Assembly (NCBI RefSeq): GCF_028532725.1 | Contig: NZ_JAQKGU010000009.1 | Location: 104,092 to 168,091, forward strand | Reading direction: 5' to 3' | From: Desulfovibrio sp. Fe33 | GTDB taxonomy: Bacteria > Desulfobacterota > Desulfovibrionia > Desulfovibrionales > Desulfovibrionaceae | Length of the DNA: 64,000 bases | Shown: in pieces, positions 52,766 through 63,848 of the stretch | Layout of the letters: the number at the start of each line of letters is the position of its first letter | How positions within the stretch are numbered: the first letter of the stretch is position 1 | Made by a program: the position numbers and the translations under genes | Notes under the pieces: generated by a model | The model's input: the letters and a program-made list of their open reading frames with translations, nothing else | What the model was told of the DNA's origin: nothing | The model's database searches: none

Positions 52766-53707
52766 TCATTCCCCCAGGATGTTGAGCCAGGCCGGGAGCA
52801 GGGTGTCCAGCGAATTGGCCAGCAGGCGCATGTAGTGGGCCTCGATCCCGATCATTTCCTCGTCGCGGCGGCGAAGCCATTCGGACATCCAGGCGAAGCG
52901 AAGGGCGAGCACCATTTCCGGCAGCAGCGCGAGGGAGGTCCTGTCCAGGCACACGCCTTGGCGCAGGGTGCACAGCAAGGCCGGGGCCAGGCCGCGTACC
53001 AGGGCGTGGGGGTCCTCAATGCCGACGCAGCCGAGGCAGTTGGCCGCGTCGAACAGGCAGGGGCGGATTCCGGCGAACTCCCAGTCGATGACGGCCGCGG
53101 CGGAAGTGCCGTGCCAGATGATGTTCAGGGGATGGAAGTCGCCGTGACAAAAGGAGACGGGCAGGCTCGGCCACGCCTCGAAGAGGGGCGTCAGCGCGGG
53201 CAGGACCGGGGAGAGGGTCTCGTAAAGGTCCGGCCTGCGTGCGGCCATGGCCGCCATGAGCTCGTCGACGTATCGCTCCAGGAGAAATGGGGGCTCGTCA
53301 TTGAATTCGTGAATGCAGCCCGAGACCTCGCGCAGGCGGCAAAGGAACCTGCCCAGGCTTTCGCCGCGCGCGGCATCCTCTATGTATTCGGGCTGGGGCA
53401 GTGGGTCGCCGGGAATGAACGGAGACAGCTGGTGGTGCTGCCCCTCGTGTTCGACAACGAAACATCCGTCCGGCCCTGCCAGATAGGCGGGCACGGGCAG
53501 TCCGGCCCGGCCGAGCCGGTCCAGGGCGCGGGCGATGCGCTCGCGTCTGTCGAACTGGCCTGGGCGCAATGTCTCGAGCATCCAGATTCGGCCCTGGCCG
53601 TCTTCCATGGCGCGCCGGGACAGGCACCTCTCGGGGCTGCCGGGCAGGACGATATCCGTGCGGGGACGGCCGGAGGACAGTCCCCAAAGGGTGAGCAGAT
53701 CGGTCAT
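52766..53707 (-). CDS. Aminoglycoside phosphotransferase-family kinase
   Basis: A 313-residue protein of the APH/choline kinase fold. The catalytic loop HGDFHPLN and the metal-binding DWEFAGIRP are clear; the N-terminal lobe has the ATP-binding strands (RIWMLETLRPGQ) and FVVEHEGQHHQLSPFIPG. Substrate unknown: homoserine-, choline- or other small-molecule kinases share this fold, and antibiotic resistance is unlikely given the housekeeping context. Its stop overlaps or adjoins the selO start, so the two are co-transcribed. Confidence 0.85.
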   Translation of the reverse strand: MTDLLTLWGLSSGRPRTDIVLPGSPERCLSRRAMEDGQGRIWMLETLRPGQFDRRERIARALDRLGRAGLPVPAYLAGPDGCFVVEHEGQHHQLSPFIPGDPLPQPEYIEDAARGESLGRFLCRLREVSGCIHEFNDEPPFLLERYVDELMAAMAARRPDLYETLSPVLPALTPLFEAWPSLPVSFCHGDFHPLNIIWHGTSAAAVIDWEFAGIRPCLFDAANCLGCVGIEDPHALVRGLAPALLCTLRQGVCLDRTSLALLPEMVLALRFAWMSEWLRRRDEEMIGIEAHYMRLLANSLDTLLPAWLNILGE

Positions 53708-53905
53708 GGCGGTCCTATTGTCAGCCCCATGGGCTGCGGTTTGGTCATGGTCGAGCCTATATGGGCGTTGTGCCGACCGTCAACCCGTGGTCGCGCCTGG
53801 CGGAGGCGTCGCCGCTCCGGGTCGGGATCAGGGTTTTATTCCGGGATGATATGCTGTATGCTTGAACTTTGTCGTTGATTACCCGTTTCAACCTGAGAGT
53901 ACCCC

Positions 53906-55063
53906 ATGTCCTTGAAAGTGAGCAAGCGCAGACCGCTTGTGGCCCAGTCGGAAATACGAAACATGACCCTTGAATGCGCCAAGGTGTCCGGGGTGAACCT
54001 GGCCCAGGGCGTATGCGATCTGCCCGTGCCCGAACCGGTCATCCGGGGCGCGGAGGAGGCCATGCGGGCGGGAACCAACATCTATACCCGCTTCGACGGT
54101 CTGCCGCGCCTGCGCGAGGCCGTGGCGGCCAAGCAGAAGCGGTTCACCGGCATGGAGTTCGACCCGGACGGACAGGTGGTGGTTTCGGCGGGAGCCACGG
54201 GCGCGTTCTATTCCGCCTGCCTGGCCCTGCTGGACGAGGGAGACGAGGTCCTGGTCTTCGAGCCGTACTACGGCTACCACATCGTGACCATGGTTTCCCT
54301 GGGCATCAAGCCGGTTTATGTCACCCTGGAGCCGCCCGAATGGGGATTCGCCGCCGAAGACCTGGAACGGGCCGTGACAGCGAAAACCCGCGCCATCATT
54401 CTGAACACCCCGTCCAACCCGGCGGGCAAGGTCTTCACCCGCGAGGAACTTGCCCTTGTCGCCGATTTTGCCGAAGCGCACGACCTGTTCGTCTTTACCG
54501 ACGAGATTTACGAACATTTCGTTTTCGACGGGCGGGAGCATGTGTCTCCGGCCACCCTGCCGGGCATGGCCCGGCGGACCATCACCATTTCAGGGTTTTC
54601 CAAGGTCTTCGCCATCACCGGCTGGCGGCTCGGCTACGCCCTTTGCGATCCTGAATGGGCATTGGCCATCGGCCATTTCAGCGATCTGGTCTACGTCTGC
54701 GCTCCGGCTCCGTTGCAGCTCGGCGCGGCCAAGGGGCTGGAGGAACTCGGTGTGGATTATTACCAGGGGGTGTCCGACGACCATCAGCTCAAGCGGGACC
54801 GGTTTTGCGACGCCCTGCGATCGGTCGGGCTGGCCCCGCATGTCCCGTCCGGGGCGTACTACACGCTCGCCGACGTGACGTCCCTCCCCGGCGCAACCGC
54901 CAAGGAGCGCGCCCTGTATCTGCTGGAAAAGACCGGCGTGGCCTGTGTGCCCGGCTCGGCCTTTTATTCCGGCCCTGTGGGGGAAACGCTGGCCCGGTTC
55001 TGTTTCGCAAAGGAAATGGATGTGCTGGAGGACGCCATGCAGCGTCTGGGGAGGCTCTCGTGA
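53906..55063 (+). CDS. Class I/II pyridoxal-phosphate aminotransferase
   Basis: A 385-residue fold-type I aminotransferase. Key features: NLAQGVCDLPVPEPV, VVVSAGATGAFYSACLALLD, FEPYYGYHIVTM, ILNTPSNPAGKVFTREEL, the FVFTDEIYEHF strand, the PLP lysine in GFSKVFAITGWRLGY and a C-terminal arginine segment (LARFCFAKEMDVLEDAM). The substrate is not determined; related genes are annotated as aspartate or kynurenine-type aminotransferases. Its stop overlaps the following DksA-like start (GTGA). Confidence 0.9.
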   Translation: MSLKVSKRRPLVAQSEIRNMTLECAKVSGVNLAQGVCDLPVPEPVIRGAEEAMRAGTNIYTRFDGLPRLREAVAAKQKRFTGMEFDPDGQVVVSAGATGAFYSACLALLDEGDEVLVFEPYYGYHIVTMVSLGIKPVYVTLEPPEWGFAAEDLERAVTAKTRAIILNTPSNPAGKVFTREELALVADFAEAHDLFVFTDEIYEHFVFDGREHVSPATLPGMARRTITISGFSKVFAITGWRLGYALCDPEWALAIGHFSDLVYVCAPAPLQLGAAKGLEELGVDYYQGVSDDHQLKRDRFCDALRSVGLAPHVPSGAYYTLADVTSLPGATAKERALYLLEKTGVACVPGSAFYSGPVGETLARFCFAKEMDVLEDAMQRLGRLS

Positions 55064-55395
55064 CCGAGAAGGAAAGAACGGAATTCAAGAAGTTCGCCGC
55101 CGAAGAGATCGCGGCCCTGGAAACGGAAATTCCCCGGCTCGCGGAGTTGGTCAAGCCCGTGGCTCCGGACAACGCCATTGGGCGAATCTCGCGCATGGAC
55201 AACATCGTCAACCAGTCCGTGGCCGAAGCCCAGCTTTCCAAGGCCAGGGTTCGCCTGGCCCGGCTGCGGGAGGCCGTGAAGCGGGCGGACGATGACGAGG
55301 AATTCGGCCTGTGCATGGACTGCGGGGAGCCGATCCCTATGGCCCGTCTCAAGGCCATGCCTGAAACGGGGTATTGCGTGGACTGCGCCGAGTAG
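55060..55395 (+). CDS. DksA/TraR-type C4 zinc-finger protein
   Basis: A 111-residue protein from a GTG start: an N-terminal coiled coil (FKKFAAEEIAALETEIPRLAELV) and a C-terminal zinc finger with CMDCGEPIP and CVDCAE, four cysteines in the CxxC-CxxC pattern of DksA/TraR. The family modulates RNA polymerase through its secondary channel. It is shorter than E. coli DksA and lacks the DxxDxA tip in standard form, so activity is uncertain. It is translationally coupled to the aminotransferase. Confidence 0.85.
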   Translation: MTEKERTEFKKFAAEEIAALETEIPRLAELVKPVAPDNAIGRISRMDNIVNQSVAEAQLSKARVRLARLREAVKRADDDEEFGLCMDCGEPIPMARLKAMPETGYCVDCAE

Positions 55396-55397
55396 GC

Positions 55398-56372
55398 CTA
55401 TAGGAGTCCGGCGCCGATCATGTAAATCCGTTTGAGCATGTCCGGGGGCAGGGGGTTGTCCCAGACGCCCGCGTATCCCGCCCATATCCTCGCCGCGACC
55501 AGGACCAGCACGGCCCCGACAGCCACCGTCGGCCATGGGATGCCGTGTCCCAGTGCCTTGAATCCGAGGCATCCGTCCACCGGGCACGTCCCCACGCATT
55601 GGCCGCAGCCGATACATTCCGGGGAGAGTACGCGATCCTTCTTTTCCACCTGTATGCCTGAGGGGCAGCGGGCCGTGCACCTGCCGCAATGCACGCAGGC
55701 GTCGGCGTCGCGCTGCACCCGAATCGGCCCGAACCAGGCGATGAGCCCCAGGAGCGCGCCGTAGGGGCAGAGATACCGGCACCAGAAGTTGCGCACGACC
55801 AGGCTGAGCAGGGCGAGGGCCGCGAATACGGCCAGGGCCGTGCCGGACGGATGCAGGAAGAAGTCGAGCATCCGGGCGTCCGAGGTCAGGTTGAACGGGC
55901 TGCGCAGGAAGGATTCCAGGGAGCTCGCGCTCATGGAAAATACCGCGAACAGGAAGCCGCCCATGAGCAGGTATTTCAGGCTGTGCAGGGGCAGGTCGAC
56001 CTTGCGGGGCGGGACCAATGCCAGTCCCATCCTGCGCCCGGCCCGTTCCAGTAGCCCGGAGATGAATCCCACCGGACATATGTAGCCGCAGAAACCCTTG
56101 CGGAAGAAAAAGGCCATGACCAGGGCGGCCAGGAACACGGCCAGCCCCGCCGGGTGCGCCTGGTCCCAGAAGCCTGAGGCCAGGAGCCTGCGGAAGCCGA
56201 GCAGCGCGCTGATGGGCAGAAATCCTTCCACCGCGCCCGGTTTGGGCGTGAAGGTCTCGGAGCGGCCTGCGGCCCAGTCGAGGAAAAGGATGAAGCGGTA
56301 GCCCGCGTAGAGGGAGAAGAGGGTGAAAGCCGCCTGAACGGCTTGCCGGAAACGATCTGGAGTCAATTTCAT
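55398..56372 (-). CDS. Membrane-bound 4Fe-4S ferredoxin-type protein (NapH/MauN-like)
   Basis: A 324-residue polytopic protein with four or five hydrophobic segments, the CGYICPVG and CRYLCPYG motifs typical of NapH/NosR/CcoG-type proteins, and two ferredoxin clusters at the C-terminal side: CVHCGRCTARCPSG and CIGCGQCVGTCPVDGC. It probably relays electrons across or at the membrane. No partner oxidoreductase is adjacent. ATG 56372 is preferred. Confidence 0.87.
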   Translation of the reverse strand: MKLTPDRFRQAVQAAFTLFSLYAGYRFILFLDWAAGRSETFTPKPGAVEGFLPISALLGFRRLLASGFWDQAHPAGLAVFLAALVMAFFFRKGFCGYICPVGFISGLLERAGRRMGLALVPPRKVDLPLHSLKYLLMGGFLFAVFSMSASSLESFLRSPFNLTSDARMLDFFLHPSGTALAVFAALALLSLVVRNFWCRYLCPYGALLGLIAWFGPIRVQRDADACVHCGRCTARCPSGIQVEKKDRVLSPECIGCGQCVGTCPVDGCLGFKALGHGIPWPTVAVGAVLVLVAARIWAGYAGVWDNPLPPDMLKRIYMIGAGLL

Positions 56373-56457
56373 AATAGGGACCTGTCCTGTCTGGCGGGTC
56401 CCTATACTCATCGCGCCTCAACCGCAACCGGCTGCAAGCCGGTGCACAAACGGCGGG

Positions 56458-57225
56458 CTATTCCCGGTCCGGGTCCTTGTTGCCGCTCACGCCCCTGGTG
56501 ATGATGCCGACCATCAACGCGAACATGAAATAGCTGACGAGGCTCTGGACGACGAGCATCGCCTTGCCGTCCCATGTGAGGGGCACGATGTCGCCGAAGC
56601 CGAGCGTGGTCATGGTGACCACCGTGTAATAGAGGGAGTCCAGAAGGGGCTGGGCGTCGGCTGCGCCGAAATGGAAGGGCGGCGGCGATCCGGCCAGCTT
56701 GTGCATTCCGTCGAGGGTAGCGTTGACCAGGGTGAAGCCGATCAGGGTGGTCAGGTAGATGCGCAGGAGTTCGCTCAAATCGGCCCAACGGATTTTGCTG
56801 TCGGGTCCGAGCAGATCCACGGCATGACGCACGAAGACGCGAAGGTTCCAAACCAGGATCGACAGGACCAGGATAGCGAGGAAGAGGACGCCCCATTCGC
56901 TCAGGGTCAGCAGGATGTCTGACGCTCCGGCCAGGAAGCCGACCGCGGCCGCGCAGCGCAGGCGCGCGCCCGTGTACTGTCCCGCCGTGGTCCGCCAGAG
57001 GCGTCTGAGGCGTCGGTTTCTGTCCAGGTGGTAGGCGACGGTGACCGCGGCCATGACGGCCCCGTTGAGCGCGGCCCGGATGAAGATCCGGGCGTTTCCG
57101 TCCGGCAGCAGCTGGAGGTCGGACATTTCGCTGGTCGTGAGCAGCAGCGCGGCACCGACAAAGAAGCAGGGCACGAAGTGGGTCAGCCAGACCTGGATTA
57201 AGAGCGGTTCCCGGGATTGCTGCAT
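56458..57225 (-). CDS. Two-TM potassium channel-like protein
   Basis: A 255-residue membrane protein. The N-terminal half has several hydrophobic helices, and the C-terminal part carries a pore region of the K+-channel type: the selectivity filter TLGFGD within LYYTVVTMTTLGFGDIVPLT, flanked by two helices. No RCK (TrkA) domain follows. Its function as a K+ channel is inferred from the filter alone. It lies 28 bases upstream of the hemerythrin stop in transcription order and could be co-transcribed with it. Confidence 0.85.
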   Translation of the reverse strand: MQQSREPLLIQVWLTHFVPCFFVGAALLLTTSEMSDLQLLPDGNARIFIRAALNGAVMAAVTVAYHLDRNRRLRRLWRTTAGQYTGARLRCAAAVGFLAGASDILLTLSEWGVLFLAILVLSILVWNLRVFVRHAVDLLGPDSKIRWADLSELLRIYLTTLIGFTLVNATLDGMHKLAGSPPPFHFGAADAQPLLDSLYYTVVTMTTLGFGDIVPLTWDGKAMLVVQSLVSYFMFALMVGIITRGVSGNKDPDRE

Positions 57226-57253
57226 GTCGGTGAGCCGTCCGCGCGACCTCGGC

Positions 57254-57814
57254 CTACGCGGTTTCGCCGATGGCCTTGGCGAACTGCTTGTAGCTTATGG
57301 TGACGATGGGCTTGTCCAGAAGCGACTCCACAAGCTGGATGAAGAGTTTGTCCCTGTCCTCTGCGGAGAAGGCGCCCAGTACGTTCCCGTAGTCGCGGTC
57401 CTCGGTCTTGATGTGGGAAACCCACCATTTCGCGATGGGCCGCAAAAGGTCCGAGCCGCTGCCGCCGGACTGCACCTGAAGCATGATGTCGTGTCGCAGT
57501 TGAGGCATGATTTTGCTGCGGAAAACATGGTGGCGCATCTTGTGTCCGTTGGTGGTTTCGCCGGAATAGCCGAACTGCGTAACGAGAATGTCGAGAATGC
57601 GCTCCTCCAGCTCCAGGTGCTGCTGGGTGAACCGGCTCAGGAAGCTGAAGATGTTGGAGAGATTCTGCCTGGTCGGGTTGAATTCCCCGGCGTTGAGCTT
57701 GCTCCACCACGTGTCGATGAGCAGAAGAATGCTGCGGTGCTGGCTGTCCAGGTTCTCCATGTGGACGGAGAGGTCCGGGGTCCAGATCAATGCTGCTTGG
57801 GGCTTCATGTTCAT
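57254..57814 (-). CDS. Hemerythrin-like protein
   Basis: A 186-residue bacteriohemerythrin. Expected diiron ligands are visible in order: MENLDSQHRSILLLID, QQHLELEERIL (His and Glu), MRHHVFRSK and HIKTEDRDYG (His and Asp). Such proteins bind O2 for sensing or detoxification in anaerobes. Start is ATG 57814 or, 6 bases later, 57808. A perfect AT-rich palindrome lies 25 bases upstream of the start, a likely operator. Confidence 0.88.
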   Translation of the reverse strand: MNMKPQAALIWTPDLSVHMENLDSQHRSILLLIDTWWSKLNAGEFNPTRQNLSNIFSFLSRFTQQHLELEERILDILVTQFGYSGETTNGHKMRHHVFRSKIMPQLRHDIMLQVQSGGSGSDLLRPIAKWWVSHIKTEDRDYGNVLGAFSAEDRDKLFIQLVESLLDKPIVTISYKQFAKAIGETA

Positions 57815-57838
57815 ATTGTATCACCGGGGTTTGTTTCG

Positions 57839-57856
57839 GATAATATATATATTATC
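57839..57856. promoter_or_regulatory. 18-bp palindromic operator candidate
   Basis: GATAATATATATATTATC is a perfect 18-bp inverted repeat in an otherwise G+C-rich region. The half-sites GATAAT/ATTATC resemble Fur-family boxes. It lies 24 bases upstream of the hemerythrin start (minus strand), where a promoter would be expected. The rest of the intergenic stretch to ffh (57857-58089) shows no recognisable gene or site. Confidence 0.55.
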
Positions 57857-58089
57857 GTGCTCCTGTCCAGCAGGGAGCTGCGCGGCGGAAGGGGGCGGCG
57901 CGGGCGGAACGGGCGAGGCGGAATGCGTTCCGTTCGCGGTTTGCGGGAAGCCGCTTTCCCCCGGAGTGCCCCGGCTGCCCTTGACTATCCGGGGAATCTG
58001 GCTTAACAAACGTCCTCTTTGCCCGCGCTGGACGCTGGTCTCTACGCAGGCAAAAAGAATAATTATATTTATTTCAGGGAGTTGATAAG

Positions 58090-59619
<1,530 letters not shown>

Positions 59620-59706
59620 GCGACCGGCAACTTAGGTCCTTCAGTGATAAAACTTGCCATCTCGTGGGCAAAAACGTATTAATTAACTATTGGGAGTATA
59701 AGAACC

Positions 59707-59946
59707 ATGGCAATGAAAATCAGACTGACCCGGATGGGTTCCAAGAAGCGTCCCTTCTACCGCGTCGTGGCTCTGGAGAGCACTACCCGCCGTGACGGAC
59801 GTCCTGTCGAATACCTCGGGCACTACAACCCCATGGTCGAGCCGAATGAAATCGCTCTCGACATGGAAAAGATCGAGAAGTGGTTGGAAAAGGGCGCAGA
59901 GCCCAGCAGCACGGTTCGTTCTCTGTTGAAGAAAGCCGGCAAGTAG
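59707..59946 (+). CDS. rpsP: 30S ribosomal protein S16
   Basis: A 79-residue S16, beginning [20 protein letters not shown], with the typical [11 protein letters not shown] segment. Length is normal. It is preceded by GGGAG and lies 87 bases after ffh. Confidence 0.97.
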   Translation: MAMKIRLTRMGSKKRPFYRVVALESTTRRDGRPVEYLGHYNPMVEPNEIALDMEKIEKWLEKGAEPSSTVRSLLKKAGK

Positions 59947-60059
59947 CTTGCGCTTCTTCTGACAGGCGGGTCTCGTCGGCCCGTCCTGCAGAGTCCGGAC
60001 CACGTTTGGCAGCTCATATTCACGGCGCGCGGCGACGCGTCGGCACCGGAGGTGACGTC

Positions 60060-60293
60060 ATGTTGAAAGAGATGATTGAGTACATTGCCAAGTCCCTGGT
60101 GGACAACCCGGACCAAGTGCAAGTTTCTGAAGTCGAAGGCGAGCAGACCTCGGTTATCGAGCTGAAGGTGGCCAAGGAAGACCTTGGCAAGGTGATCGGC
60201 AAGCAGGGCCGCACGGCGAGAGCCATGCGCACTCTGCTCGGAGCCGCTTCCACCAAGGCGAGAAAACGCTCCGTCCTGGAGATCCTCGAGTAG
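60060..60293 (+). CDS. khpA: KH-domain RNA-binding protein KhpA
   Basis: A 77-residue single-KH-domain protein (KhpA/YlqC) with the [18 protein letters not shown] loop (GxxG). It binds RNA broadly and is a normal member of the rpsP-rimM-trmD operon. The ATG follows CCGGAGG. The 59947-60059 spacer contains no gene. Confidence 0.92.
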   Translation: MLKEMIEYIAKSLVDNPDQVQVSEVEGEQTSVIELKVAKEDLGKVIGKQGRTARAMRTLLGAASTKARKRSVLEILE

Positions 60294-60441
60294 CTTTCTC
60301 GTTCGAGAACGGCTGAACATTTGCACGTCCGCGTGAGGGCTTGAACAAGGCCTGAGGCGAGACGCGAACGATCACGGACCGGCGTGCGGGCTTGCCCCGC
60401 GCGGCGGCCCCGGTCTTTTGCAGCAAGCGAACGGATGGCCC

Positions 60442-61029
60442 ATGAAGAAAGAGCCCGGTTTCATCCCCGTGGGCGGAGTGGTCAAGGCGCACGGAATCAA
60501 GGGGGAGTTCGGCATAAGGTGTTATGCGGACTCCCCGACCCTTTTCGACGGCACGGCCCTGTTCCTGTCCGACGGAAAGGGACGCCCCCGCCCCATCGAG
60601 ATCAGTTCCTGGCGTGAGCACAAGGACCTGGTCCTGTTGACTTCGCCCCAGGTCCTCGACCGCGATCGGGCCGAGGCCCTGCGCGGAAGCGAACTCCTGG
60701 TGCGCGCGGAAGACCTCCCCGACCTCGGCGAGGGCGAACATTACCTCTATCAGCTCATTGGCTGCCGGGTTGTCCTGGAGGACGGGAGCGAGGTCGGTGA
60801 GCTTCAGGGATACTACGAGACCGGTGAGCAGGATACCTGGGTCATAGTCGACAAGGCGGGCACCGAGATTCTCCTGCCTGCCGTGCCGGAGTTCGTCCTG
60901 GACATCGACCTGGACGCCGGAGTCATCGTCATCGAGCCGCCCGAGGGGCTGCTGGATATTTATCTCAACCCCGAGCCGCCCAAAAACAAGACGGGCCGTC
61001 CTCCGCGCAGCAAGAAGCAGACTTCATGA
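60442..61029 (+). CDS. rimM: Ribosome maturation factor RimM
   Basis: A 195-residue RimM needed for 30S head maturation. It starts PVGGVVKAHGIKGEFGIRCY and has the PRC-barrel half (YYETGEQDTWVIV, LLPAVPEFVLDIDLDAGVIVIEPPEGLL). The C-terminal 20 residues are basic. ATG 60442 begins the family-typical sequence; the 149 bases before it (60294-60441) hold no gene. It overlaps trmD by 4 bases. Confidence 0.95.
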   Translation: MKKEPGFIPVGGVVKAHGIKGEFGIRCYADSPTLFDGTALFLSDGKGRPRPIEISSWREHKDLVLLTSPQVLDRDRAEALRGSELLVRAEDLPDLGEGEHYLYQLIGCRVVLEDGSEVGELQGYYETGEQDTWVIVDKAGTEILLPAVPEFVLDIDLDAGVIVIEPPEGLLDIYLNPEPPKNKTGRPPRSKKQTS

Positions 61030-62321
61030 ACTTCCACCTCGTCTCCATTTTCCCGCACTTCTTCGAGTCGCCGTTCACCTGCGGCCTCATGTCCAAGGCC
61101 GTGGAGACCGGCCTGGTCAAGCTCGACTGTGTGGATGTTCGGCAGTACGCGGGTGGGGTGCACAAGTCCGTGGACGACCGTCCCTTCGGCGGCGGCCCCG
61201 GTATGCTCCTCAAGCTCGACTCCATGATAAAGGCGCTCGACTCCGTCAAGTCCCGGGGGCGGACTCTCATGCTTTCGCCGCGCGGCAAGCCCCTGACCCA
61301 GGCGCTTTCCCGCGAACTGGCGGGCGAGGAGGATGTCACCCTCATCTGCGGCCGCTACGAGGGCATCGACGAGCGGCTTCTTGATCTCTATCCCATCGAG
61401 CTTGTTTCCGTGGGCGATTTCGTGCTCAACGGCGGGGAGGCCGCGGCCGTCTGTCTGGTCGAATCCGTGGCCCGTTTGCTGCCCGGTTTCATGGGGCACG
61501 AGGAATCGGGCGACGAGGAATCCTTTTCCGCCGGACTGCTTGAATACCCGCACTACACCCGTCCCGAGGATTTTGAGGGCCTGACAGTACCTGAGGTCCT
61601 GCGTTCGGGCGACCACGGCAAGATAGCCGAATGGCGGCGCGATCAGTCCCTGACCGCCACCCTGCGCGACCGGCCCGACCTCCTGCCCGAGGCGCGCCTG
61701 ACCGTGGAGGATGTCGATTTTCTGCGAACCCTGCCGCGCACCCGGCTCGGCCGCAACCTGTACATCGCCCTGTGCCATTACCCCGTGACCAACAAGTTCG
61801 GGGAAAAAGTGGCGGTGTCCGTGACCAACCTGGACCTGCACGACATGGCCCGCGTGGCCCGCAGCTACGGCCTGGGCGGGTTCTACGCGACCACGCCCAT
61901 CGAGGATCAGAAGGCGCTGGCCGAAAAGCTTCTCGGACACTGGCGCGAGGGCGCGGGAGCACAGGCCAATCCGGACCGGGCCGAAGCTTTTTCCAAGGTC
62001 AAGGTTTTTGACGATATCGAAAGCGCGGTCCTTGACATTGAGGCGCAAACAGGGCAATGTCCGCGCCTCGCGGCCACTTCAGCGCGTCTGGATCGCCGCA
62101 AGCAAGCCCAGCCCGCACTGACCTTCGGGGAAGTCCGAAGCTGGCTCGCCAACACTCCGGTATTATTAATTTTTGGTACTGGACACGGTTTGGCGGAGGA
62201 AGTCCTCTCCAAAACGGACGGCATTGTGAGGCCGCTTCGGTATTTGGATGACTACAACCATCTGTCTGTACGCAGCGCGGTGGCGATTATCGTCGACCGG
62301 CTCGTCGCGGATGAGTACTAG
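61026..62321 (+). CDS. trmD: TrmD tRNA(m1G37) methyltransferase fused to a second SPOUT-like domain
   Basis: A 431-residue protein, nearly twice the usual 240-250. Residues 1-240 are TrmD ([20 protein letters not shown]; the knot loop [26 protein letters not shown]), which methylates G37 next to the anticodon. Residues about 245-431 ([34 protein letters not shown] 380-394; [17 protein letters not shown]) match the Methyltrn_RNA_4-type SAM-dependent domain known as a C-terminal extension in Desulfovibrio TrmD. Its own target is unknown. Confidence 0.94.
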   Translation: MNFHLVSIFPHFFESPFTCGLMSKAVETGLVKLDCVDVRQYAGGVHKSVDDRPFGGGPGMLLKLDSMIKALDSVKSRGRTLMLSPRGKPLTQALSRELAGEEDVTLICGRYEGIDERLLDLYPIELVSVGDFVLNGGEAAAVCLVESVARLLPGFMGHEESGDEESFSAGLLEYPHYTRPEDFEGLTVPEVLRSGDHGKIAEWRRDQSLTATLRDRPDLLPEARLTVEDVDFLRTLPRTRLGRNLYIALCHYPVTNKFGEKVAVSVTNLDLHDMARVARSYGLGGFYATTPIEDQKALAEKLLGHWREGAGAQANPDRAEAFSKVKVFDDIESAVLDIEAQTGQCPRLAATSARLDRRKQAQPALTFGEVRSWLANTPVLLIFGTGHGLAEEVLSKTDGIVRPLRYLDDYNHLSVRSAVAIIVDRLVADEY

Positions 62322-62394
62322 AGGCGGATGGCCTCATCGCCGCTTCGGCGGCGCGGAAGCTGGTCCAGCACTCTACAATTTTAAGGAGATCACC

Positions 62395-62745
62395 ATGGAC
62401 ATCATCAAGAAAATTGAAGCCGAACACATTCGCTTGGATATGCCCGATTTCAAGGCCGGCGACACCGTCAAGGTTCACTACCGGATCATCGAGGGCGAGA
62501 AAGAGCGTATTCAGGTCTTTCAGGGCGCGGTTCTGCGTCGCCGTCGCGGCACCACCAACTCCACCTTCACCGTTCGCAAGATTTCCGACGGTATCGGCGT
62601 GGAGCGCGTGTTCCCCATGAACTCCCCCTTCATCGACCGCGTGGAAGTGGTTTCCGAAGGCAAGGTTCGCCGCTCGCGCATCTACTACCTGCGCAACCTG
62701 CGCGGTAAGGCCGCCCGCATCAAGTCCAAGCAGATCTGGGAATAA
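62395..62745 (+). CDS. rplS: 50S ribosomal protein L19
   Basis: A 116-residue L19 starting [19 protein letters not shown] and containing [35 protein letters not shown] and [20 protein letters not shown]. It has AAGGAG before the ATG. Length and order are as expected. Confidence 0.97.
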   Translation: MDIIKKIEAEHIRLDMPDFKAGDTVKVHYRIIEGEKERIQVFQGAVLRRRRGTTNSTFTVRKISDGIGVERVFPMNSPFIDRVEVVSEGKVRRSRIYYLRNLRGKAARIKSKQIWE

Positions 62746-62892
62746 TTTTTTTCGGATAAGCGGGCGTCTGCACCGCCGCCTGGGAAAATCGGCTCCTTGC
62801 GTATTAAGATACGCGGCGGCCCCGAATCCCCATCCCGTCGGCACAGTCACCCCACTCCTCCGAAAAAACCCCGTGATTCATGCGATATATAT

Positions 62893-62924
62893 GCCCGGAG
62901 CGTTGTTTGACGCTCCGGGCTTTT
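62893..62924 (+). terminator. Terminator after rplS
   Basis: GCCCGGAGCG (62893-62902) pairs with CGCTCCGGGC (62911-62920) across an 8-base loop, then four Ts. It separates rplS from rnhB. Confidence 0.9.
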
Positions 62925-63010
62925 GTGGTTTGGTCATCGGGTGGGCTCTGTCCGGCTGACATGTTTCCATGCTTCCCTTCACGGTCCGTTTCAGGCACAA
63001 CAGCCCCATC

Positions 63011-63652
63011 ATGACGCAGGGTTCCCTTTTCATATCTTCCGGTTTTTCGTCCACCGAGATCGCGGGCGTAGATGAGGCCGGGCGCGGGTGTCTGGCCGGG
63101 CCGGTGGTGGCCGGGGCGTGTATTCTGCCCGCCGAATACGATCTGCCGGGGCTGAACGACTCCAAACAGCTCACCGCCGAGAAGCGCGAGACGCTCTACC
63201 CGCTCATTCGCGAACAGGCCGTGGCCTGGGGATTGGGTGTGGCCTGGCCGTGGGAGATCGACGAGATCAATATTCTCCAGGCCACATTCCGGGCCATGGG
63301 AAAGGCCGTTCGGACCATGAAAGTCCAGCCCCGGTTCCTGCGCATCGATGGTGACAAGCTCATCCCCAACCACGCCCTGCAACGCGACATTCCCCAAGAA
63401 TTCGTAATCAAGGGTGACGGCAAGGTCCCGGCTATCTCCGCCGCATCCATTCTCGCCAAAACCTTCCGCGACCGCCTCATGGTCCATCTCGCCAGGCGTT
63501 ATCCCGGTTACGGCCTGTCCAAGCACATGGGCTACGGCACCAAGGTCCACGTTGACGCCATACAAACCCTCGGCCCCTGCCGAATCCACCGCCTGACCTT
63601 CAAAAAGGTCAAACCCGAAGACAAGCCGCAGCTCCAGGGTTCCCTGTTTTAG
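63011..63652 (+). CDS. rnhB: Ribonuclease HII
   Basis: A 213-residue RNase HII, cleaving RNA in RNA-DNA hybrids. It has [20 protein letters not shown] with the first Asp-Glu pair, [23 protein letters not shown], and [16 protein letters not shown] with the remaining catalytic Asp. ATG 63011 is preferred; an in-frame ATG at 62969 would add 14 residues. Confidence 0.93.
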   Translation: MTQGSLFISSGFSSTEIAGVDEAGRGCLAGPVVAGACILPAEYDLPGLNDSKQLTAEKRETLYPLIREQAVAWGLGVAWPWEIDEINILQATFRAMGKAVRTMKVQPRFLRIDGDKLIPNHALQRDIPQEFVIKGDGKVPAISAASILAKTFRDRLMVHLARRYPGYGLSKHMGYGTKVHVDAIQTLGPCRIHRLTFKKVKPEDKPQLQGSLF

Positions 63653-63656
63653 GGAT

Positions 63657-63752
63657 GCCTCCGGCGGCCGGGGCGCTGCCCCGGACCCCGCCAAGGGACC
63701 TTTTGAAAAAGGTTCCCTGGACCCTCCCAAACTTTTTGTATGCCTTCGGCGG
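63657..63752 (+). repeat. Dispersed repeat, full-length copy
   Basis: Starts GCCTCCGGCGGCCGGGGCG and continues with a GGGG-GC-CCCC stem, AAGGGACCTTTTGAAAAAGG with its partial complement, and CCTCCCAAACTTTTTG. It is the closest match to 25968-26068. It begins 4 bases after the rnhB stop and may act in its termination. Nothing recognisable lies at 63753-63848. Confidence 0.8.
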
Positions 63753-63848
63753 ATGCGCGGGAGCGCTGAAGATTGCGTCTTGGACCTTGTGCGGAAACAC
63801 GTCTTCAAGAAAGGGCGTGCGGAATTGTGCGCCGCTTCGCGAAGCGGT

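Noticed and set aside
52766..53707. Annotation of the APH-fold protein as an antibiotic resistance determinant.
   Set aside because: Only the general fold and catalytic loop are seen; the gene sits in a housekeeping context with no mobile element nearby.
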